From: Bacillota bacterium
GTDB taxonomy: Bacteria > Bacillota_C > Negativicutes > Sporomusales > Sporomusaceae
Direction: 5' to 3'
NCBI GenBank assembly: GCA_023441125.1
Contig: JAEZQV010000368.1
Coordinates: 1 to 18,644 of the forward strand
Length of the DNA stretch: 18,644 bases
Shown: piece by piece, positions 14,412-18,644 of the stretch
Numbering within the stretch: position 1 is the stretch's first letter
Layout of the letters: the number at the start of each line of letters is the position of its first letter
Position numbers and translations under genes: made by a program
Notes under the pieces: model-generated
Told to the model about the DNA's origin: nothing
The model's database searches: none
Seen by the model: only the letters and a program-made list of their open reading frames with translations

Positions 14412-14792
14412 ATGTTTTCAACTGCGGAAAAAAACTATTTAATCAATATCATACTCGGTGTGGCAGGCTTAGCCTGTCTAGTTACAGGACTCCTTCTAAA
14501 GTTTAAGCTGCCGGCGCTGATGGTCTACGTGAATCTCAAGAGTTTGCACGAATGGACCGGTTATCTTGTGGCGACGCTGGTAGTGCTCCATCTTGTTATA
14601 CACCTTGACTGGCTGCAGGTATCAACGAAAAGTATGGTGCAGAATAAGCAGAAGTTTGGAGCAGCTATACTTACGCTGGTTCTCTCGGTAAGTCTTCTCC
14701 TTGGGCTGATAGCATTAATGCCGGCGGGCAGCAAGGGCAATAACCCGCATAAGGATTTCAACCGCCTGCCCGTAACTGAGAAGGCTAATTAA
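14412..14792 (+). CDS. Small three-helix membrane protein with His motif, DUF4405-like
   Basis: 126 aa from the ATG at 14412, which has GGGAG (14399-14403) at 8-base spacing. The frame is open to an ATG at 14379, but that start has no ribosome site and would place the observed one inside the gene. Three hydrophobic helices (about 9-29, 47-66, 82-103). The second is flanked by LHEWTG (His46) and contains VVLHLVIHLDW (His60, His64), the arrangement seen in DUF4405/cytochrome b561-like proteins, where such His may bind haem. The C-terminus (PHKDFNRLPVTEKAN) is polar. The gene stands alone between the ger operon and a bidirectional terminator. A redox or haem role is possible but unproven. Confidence 0.78.
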   Translation: MFSTAEKNYLINIILGVAGLACLVTGLLLKFKLPALMVYVNLKSLHEWTGYLVATLVVLHLVIHLDWLQVSTKSMVQNKQKFGAAILTLVLSVSLLLGLIALMPAGSKGNNPHKDFNRLPVTEKAN

Positions 14793-14831
14793 AGTTTACG
14801 TGCCTAGGGACCGGTTAACCCTTCTCTCTAG

Positions 14832-14885
14832 CAAATTAAAACAGCCCTGGTCCGGAGTTAGCCGAACCAAGGCTGTTTTAATTTG
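14832..14885. terminator. Bidirectional terminator between convergent genes
   Basis: CAAATTAAAACAGCC (14832-14846) is the exact reverse complement of GGCTGTTTTAATTTG (14871-14885), with further pairing inward (TGGT / ACCA). The GC core plus TTTTAATTT tail is present on both strands, so it can end transcription of the DUF4405-like gene (plus) and of the oxidoreductase remnant (minus). Confidence 0.85.
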
Positions 14886-14920
14886 TTGTTTATGATCCTA
14901 TGTTTCACTCACCCTGTTAA

Positions 14921-15868
14921 TTACTGGCCGGCCAGCTGCCGATATTTTGCCAGCCGGTCTTTCGCGTCCTGTTCGGTTTTGGCAAACAGTTGGTCCGCCA
15001 TATCAGGATACTGCTTTTTCAGGGACGAATAACGCACTTCCCCCATGAGGAACTCGGTAAAGTCGGCGGTCGGTTCTTGCGAATCCAGGGTAAACGGATT
15101 CTTGCCGGCGGCCGGCAGCTGCGGATTATATCTGTACAGCGCCCAGTAGCCGCTGTCAACAGCCCGTTTGGCTTCCAGCTGGCTGGCGGCCATGCCGGCT
15201 TTCAGGCCGTGGTTGATGCAAGGGGCGTACGCGATAATCAGCGACGGTCCCGGATACGCCTCGGCCTCGGCAATGGCTTTGAGGGTCTGATTTTTATCGG
15301 CGCCCATGGCGATCTGGGCTACATACACGTAGCCATAGCTCATGGCGATCAGGCCCAGGTCCTTTTTCCGGGTGCGTTTGCCGCCGGCGGCAAACTTGGC
15401 GATGGCCGCTGCCGGCGTAGCTTTCGAGGACTGGCCGCCGGTATTGGAGTATACCTCAGTATCAAACACCAGCACATTGACGTTTTCCCCGGACGCCAGC
15501 ACCTGGTCCAGGCCGCCGAAACCGATATCATACGCCCAGCCGTCGCCGCCAAAGATCCACTGGGAGCGTTTGACCAAAAAGTCCCGGTTTTTATAGATTT
15601 CCGCAAGCAGCGGCTCGCCGCCTTGCACCTTTGCCAGCGCGGCAATCAGCCGGTCGGTCCGCTCCCGTGTTCCTGCCCCGTTCTCTTGGTTGGCTAACCA
15701 TTCCCGGCAGGCCTGTTTAAATTCCCGGCCCAGCTCCAGGCGGGCGGCCTGTTCAATATCCATTGCCAGTTTATTTCTTACCTGTTTTACCCCCAAATGC
15801 ATTCCCAGGCCGAATTCGGCATTGTCCTCAAACAGGGAGTTTCCCCAGGCCGGACCATGACCGCGGCT
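14921..15868 (-). pseudogene. nifJ: 5'-truncated pyruvate:ferredoxin oxidoreductase (C-terminal TPP domain remnant)
   Basis: About 315 codons match the C-terminal quarter of PFOR, which is normally about 1170 aa. Recognisable parts: RGHGPAWGNSLFEDNAEFG (degenerate at its start, usually GRGPAW), WIFGGDGWAYDIGFGGLDQV and DTEVYSNTGGQSSKATP (thiamine-diphosphate/Mg site), and YAPCINHG, whose Cys is one of four ligands of the proximal Fe-S cluster. The other three Cys ligands, both ferredoxin-type clusters and domains I-III are missing. In this frame homology stops at about 15866 and an in-frame stop follows within a few codons. The upstream DNA is AT-rich and belongs to a different gene ending at 15883. 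An ATG at 15802 is open but has no ribosome site. A deletion or rearrangement has removed the 5' three quarters; an intact copy presumably exists elsewhere. Confidence 0.82.
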
Positions 15869-15882
15869 GATAAAAATTATTA

Positions 15883-16215
15883 TTATTTTACTATTTTACT
15901 TTTAACTGCGTCATATAGATGAAGCAGTGCTAACAGCGGATGCTTATATAGCATGCGCGGCCCTGCATAACGCATAACAGCGATAATTCTATCCCGCATA
16001 CTTTTGCGGTAACAATGAATGGGACACTTGGCGCATACCGGTTTATCCTCGCCAAAAATGCAATGCTCAAGCCGTTGCCGCGCATACTCTAACAAAGCAC
16101 TGCAGTCAGCGCATAGCTTTGTATTGGCGCCATGCTGTGCCTTACAATACATACCAATCATTTTCTCAATGCCCTGACGCTCCCGCAAAATCCTGTTCCC
16201 CAACATCCCGGCCAT
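15883..16215 (-). CDS. Cys-rich YgbA/NosSP-family protein ('nitrous oxide-stimulated promoter' family)
   Basis: 110 aa from the ATG at 16215; a GTG at 16218 and an ATG at 16206 are equally possible because no clear ribosome site separates them. Counted from the GTG, the conserved pattern is MYCKAQHG (Cys25), LCADCSALLEYA (36, 39), Cys53 in EHCIFGEDKPVCAKCPIHCY (Cys62, 65, 69), then MRDRIIAVMRYAGPRMLYKHPLLALLHL. That is the whole family motif and suggests metal or Fe-S binding by the Cys cluster. E. coli YgbA belongs to this family and is induced by nitric oxide through NsrR; the biochemical function is unknown. It stands alone, with the oxidoreductase remnant beginning 14 bp past its stop. 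Length is normal for the family. Confidence 0.85.
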   Translation of the reverse strand: MAGMLGNRILRERQGIEKMIGMYCKAQHGANTKLCADCSALLEYARQRLEHCIFGEDKPVCAKCPIHCYRKSMRDRIIAVMRYAGPRMLYKHPLLALLHLYDAVKSKIVK

Positions 16216-16378
16216 CACCCATCTGCTTTTTTTTACCGGCTATAATTTAAAAATCCCGGCTAATTGACTGTTTATACTTTCCTATTGTACAGTTCTGGAA
16301 TGCTCCTGGCTGTGAGACCCGTCACACGGCCAGGTACATATTGTAAGCGAGGTAGACCGGCAGCCGGTAAGTAAGAAA

Positions 16379-16420
16379 GAATTAGGACTGTAACGCAGGG
16401 TTACAGTCCTAATTCTCATT
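16379..16420 (-). terminator. Terminator after the multi-pass membrane protein gene
   Basis: A perfect 16-bp stem, GAATTAGGACTGTAAC (16379-16394) with GTTACAGTCCTAATTC (16400-16415), and a 5-nt loop. On the minus strand it is followed by TTTCTTACTTAC. It begins 15 bp past the stop of the gene at 16435. Confidence 0.82.
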
Positions 16421-16434
16421 CATAGTACCGGCGG

Positions 16435-17277
16435 TTATGGTATAAGACAGTCTAGTTTAGCCGCCCTGAACAAAGCGATCGTTGCCACCAGCGCGGCGGC
16501 AGAGAGAATCAGCAGATGGTAGGGAGTAATTTCAGCCTGCGGGATAAAAATGCCGAAATGCCCGATAGCCCAAGTGACGGCGAGTGCCGCAAAAATTCCG
16601 AGAACCTTATAACGCCGGCGCTTTAGGCCGGTACCGGCAGTTACAGCAGCACTGATAATCAGCTGGTACAGACCGACCAGAACGGTCATCAATTGAGGAA
16701 TATCAGCTTCTATATGGGGGAAGTGCATTTGAAAGAGCACCCCCCCTCTGTTAGCAGCAAAGAAAAGGACTCCTTGCAGTGCAAAATGCGTCAAATAGAT
16801 AACAAGCAGCCGGAATAAGAGTGACCAGTGCTGATTTTTAATTCCGGTCCAGAGCCAGCCGCTGACAGTATATAAAACCAGCAGGCCCATTCCCGTATAA
16901 ACGGATTTCCACCAGAAGTGCTGGTATATGCCCAGTACAGTAAAAAACCAGTCAATTCCGGTAAAAATGCCGGCAATTCCCAGGATAACAGGCCGGGAAA
17001 GGGAAAAGGCCTGTATCAGCACTGCCGAAGCCGGCACGATGAAAAAGTCCGAAACATAGGCGCCCAGGATATTGTCTGCACCAGGGGGATACAGCAGAAT
17101 GTCCGGCTTATATTTGTAGCCTTTCGTCAAAAATATAAGCACCTCGACAGGATAAATTATACTGGTTATGGTTAGGTGCAGCACAAGCAGCTTCCAATCT
17201 TGCCGGTGTCGCAAGGACACTGTGATTAAGACGATGCTGACAATAACAAGCCCGTAATACCAAAATGCTGCCGGCAC
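16435..17277 (-). CDS. Multi-pass membrane protein of unknown function
   Basis: 280 aa, starting at GTG 17277 with AAGAAGGG about 10 bases upstream. A nearby ATG at about 17282 is out of frame. About eight hydrophobic helices are visible, rich in Trp, Tyr and Phe (for example DWFFTVLGIYQHFWWKSVYTGMG and the helix after it, LLVLYTVSGWLW). Short loops include KGYKYKPDILLYPPGAD and a basic GLKRRRYKVLG before the last two helices. I do not recognise a family with confidence; it recalls integral membrane proteins of unknown function found in spore-forming Firmicutes. It is flanked by its own promoter (17313-17340) and terminator (16379-16420), so it is probably transcribed alone. Confidence 0.75.
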   Translation of the reverse strand: MPAAFWYYGLVIVSIVLITVSLRHRQDWKLLVLHLTITSIIYPVEVLIFLTKGYKYKPDILLYPPGADNILGAYVSDFFIVPASAVLIQAFSLSRPVILGIAGIFTGIDWFFTVLGIYQHFWWKSVYTGMGLLVLYTVSGWLWTGIKNQHWSLLFRLLVIYLTHFALQGVLFFAANRGGVLFQMHFPHIEADIPQLMTVLVGLYQLIISAAVTAGTGLKRRRYKVLGIFAALAVTWAIGHFGIFIPQAEITPYHLLILSAAALVATIALFRAAKLDCLIP

Positions 17278-17312
17278 TGCATAACATCCCTTCTTGCCTG
17301 AAGGTTTAACGT

Positions 17313-17340
17313 ATTATAAGTACGGTTCCCAAGATGGGAA
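17313..17340 (-). promoter_or_regulatory. Promoter with palindrome for the multi-pass membrane protein gene
   Basis: On the minus strand a perfect TATAAT (17313-17318) lies 36 bp before the GTG start. The spacer just upstream holds the 15-bp palindrome TTCCCAAGATGGGAA (17326-17340; 6-bp arms, 3-bp centre). Its position between -35 and -10 suits a repressor operator or a MerR-like activator; no regulator gene is adjacent. Confidence 0.5.
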
Positions 17341-17395
17341 AGAGGCTGTTTCATTATCTAACGGACTTTTTACTTATATGTTTAGTATCGCAATC

Positions 17396-18644
17396 TTAGA
17401 TCGCTTTATTCCATTTGCCGGTCTCAAACCGCCACCACAATACTCCGCTCCGGACGAGAAAATCGGTCGCAGTAATCCACCAGGCCACAGTAACAGGATA
17501 CTTCCACACAGTGATAAACAGATAGACCAGCGGCAGGCGAACCAGCCAGATGCCCACTGTGGTCACATACATCGGCCACTTGGTATCGCCGGCGCCGCGC
17601 AGCGCCCCGCCCATGACATAATTAAGCGCCAGGGTCGGCTGTTCCAATGCCGCTATTTTTACACATAGCGAACCCCAGTAGAGTACTGCCGGGTCCGTAA
17701 TGAACAGCGCCGTCAGTTCTCCGGAAAAAAAGAAAAAAATCATGCTCATAACGCTCATCAGGCCTACACCGATCGACCGGGTCAGTTTAACATAGCGGGC
17801 GGCCCGGTGCGGCAGGCACTGCCCGAGGGAAAAGCCGACCAGGGTCATGGCCGCAACCGAAAAGCCAAACCCCGGCAAAAAAGAAATGGATTCGACCTGC
17901 ATGGCAATCTGGTGAGCGGCAAACTGCACCGTCCCCACCCCCACCAGCAGAAAGGTGAACGCAATCCGGCCGCTTTGCATGGCGGCCTGTTCGACGGCGG
18001 CCGGGATACTGATTCGCAGGATGCGTTTAACCTCAGCCCGCCGGAAGGTGAACACATCGGCCAGCCGCAGGCCGATCAGCGGCGTGCGCATCAGCAGGCT
18101 AACCGCCATCAGCCCGCCCAGCGTCTGCCCCAGAACAATGCCCCAGGCCGCCCCGAAGGCCGCCAGGCGCGGCAGACCGATGCCATAGATTAAGAGATAG
18201 CTGACAACAATGCTGGTGCCGTTGTTGAGCATGCTGACCCGGAAAGAATCAATTGTGCGCCCTACCGCCCGCAGAATAAAATTGCTGACGGCCATAACCA
18301 GATAGATGGGCGTAAACAGGAACATCAATTTTAGCAGTGCTCCCGACAGCTCGGCTACCGCCGGTTCGGCAGCCAGTGCCGCAAAAATTACCGCTGTTGA
18401 GGCATAGCCGCAGGCGGCCAGGAGTATGCCCAGCGTAACGGCCAGCATGACCGCCTGGCCGGAAATGCTCCGCACCGCCTGACACTTGCCGGCGCCTGCC
18501 TCGCGCGATATAATGGCCGCAGCGCCGGTACCGGCGGCGGCAAACGTCATCGTGGCCGCTATCTGGATGATAACGGCCAGACTAACGGCAGCCAGACTGA
18601 TTGCCCCCAGGTGTCCCACCATCGCGGTCACCAGTGTTCCGGCC
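17396..18644 (-). CDS. MATE-family multidrug/Na+ antiporter, N-terminus cut by window edge
   Basis: 416 codons are present and the frame stays open to the right edge; family members are about 450 aa, so roughly 30-40 residues are missing. The GTG at 18631 is internal to the family alignment and should not be taken as the start. Eleven or so hydrophobic helices remain in the two-fold MATE arrangement. Typical segments are TLVTAMVGHLGAISLAAVSLA, split here as the first helices, LRAVGRTIDSFRVSMLNN in the first half, and the second-half counterpart NYVMGGALRGAGDTKWPMYVTTVG. It exports cationic compounds with Na+ or H+ entry. The gene is separated by 118 bp from the membrane protein gene downstream; no terminator is obvious in that gap. 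Confidence 0.9.
   Translation of the reverse strand, partial: AGTLVTAMVGHLGAISLAAVSLAVIIQIAATMTFAAAGTGAAAIISREAGAGKCQAVRSISGQAVMLAVTLGILLAACGYASTAVIFAALAAEPAVAELSGALLKLMFLFTPIYLVMAVSNFILRAVGRTIDSFRVSMLNNGTSIVVSYLLIYGIGLPRLAAFGAAWGIVLGQTLGGLMAVSLLMRTPLIGLRLADVFTFRRAEVKRILRISIPAAVEQAAMQSGRIAFTFLLVGVGTVQFAAHQIAMQVESISFLPGFGFSVAAMTLVGFSLGQCLPHRAARYVKLTRSIGVGLMSVMSMIFFFFSGELTALFITDPAVLYWGSLCVKIAALEQPTLALNYVMGGALRGAGDTKWPMYVTTVGIWLVRLPLVYLFITVWKYPVTVAWWITATDFLVRSGVLWWRFETGKWNKAI

Noticed and set aside
14921..15802. Treating the PFOR fragment as a normal standalone gene from the ATG at 15802
   Set aside because: Homology continues upstream of this ATG in the same frame and it lacks a ribosome site, which marks it as the truncated end of a larger gene.
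1..18644. CRISPR arrays, tRNA or rRNA genes, intact transposases or phage genes
   Set aside because: None seen on reading either strand; the only repeats are the short operator units and the intergenic motifs described.

Overview
The window combines traits of a spore-former (a GerA/GerB/GerC germinant-receptor operon) with traits of a two-membrane cell (a tripartite efflux pump that includes a TolC-like outer-membrane channel). Moderately high GC, strong AGGAGG-type ribosome sites, phosphate butyryltransferase and pyruvate:ferredoxin oxidoreductase sequence also fit. Together these suggest an anaerobic diderm Firmicute of the Negativicutes, probably Sporomusaceae. That placement is inference; no marker gene such as rRNA is present.

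Region 1 (1-8241, all minus strand) is a copper/silver-type metal-efflux locus. A six-gene run reads TolC-like channel, membrane-fusion protein, HME-RND pump, lipoprotein, NlpC/P60 peptidase and Met/His-rich secreted protein, and ends in a hairpin at 601-633. It is followed by a 46-aa membrane peptide gene and by a secreted protein cut by the left window edge. The operon, the peptide gene and the edge gene each start behind the same control element: three 11-bp direct repeats (NTNTYCANNNN) placed exactly 7 bp upstream of a -10 box. This points to an OmpR/PhoB-type response regulator, encoded outside the window, that switches on all three units. Four of the proteins carry HSGH metal-binding motifs, and the pump keeps the three methionines of the CusA copper site.

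Region 2 (8242-9801) has a stretch of hairpins and short repeats, then a lone phosphate butyryltransferase gene on the minus strand and a 333-bp divergent intergenic region.

Region 3 (9802-14165, plus strand) is a tightly packed germinant-receptor operon gerA-gerB-gerC followed 2 bp later by a 54-aa two-helix membrane protein. That protein could be a D-type accessory subunit. GerA has an unusually long N-terminal extension.

Region 4 (14166-18644) is a mixed region: a small DUF4405-type membrane protein (plus strand), a 5'-truncated remnant of pyruvate:ferredoxin oxidoreductase, a Cys-rich YgbA/NosSP-family protein, a multi-pass membrane protein of unknown function, and a MATE transporter cut by the right edge (all minus strand).
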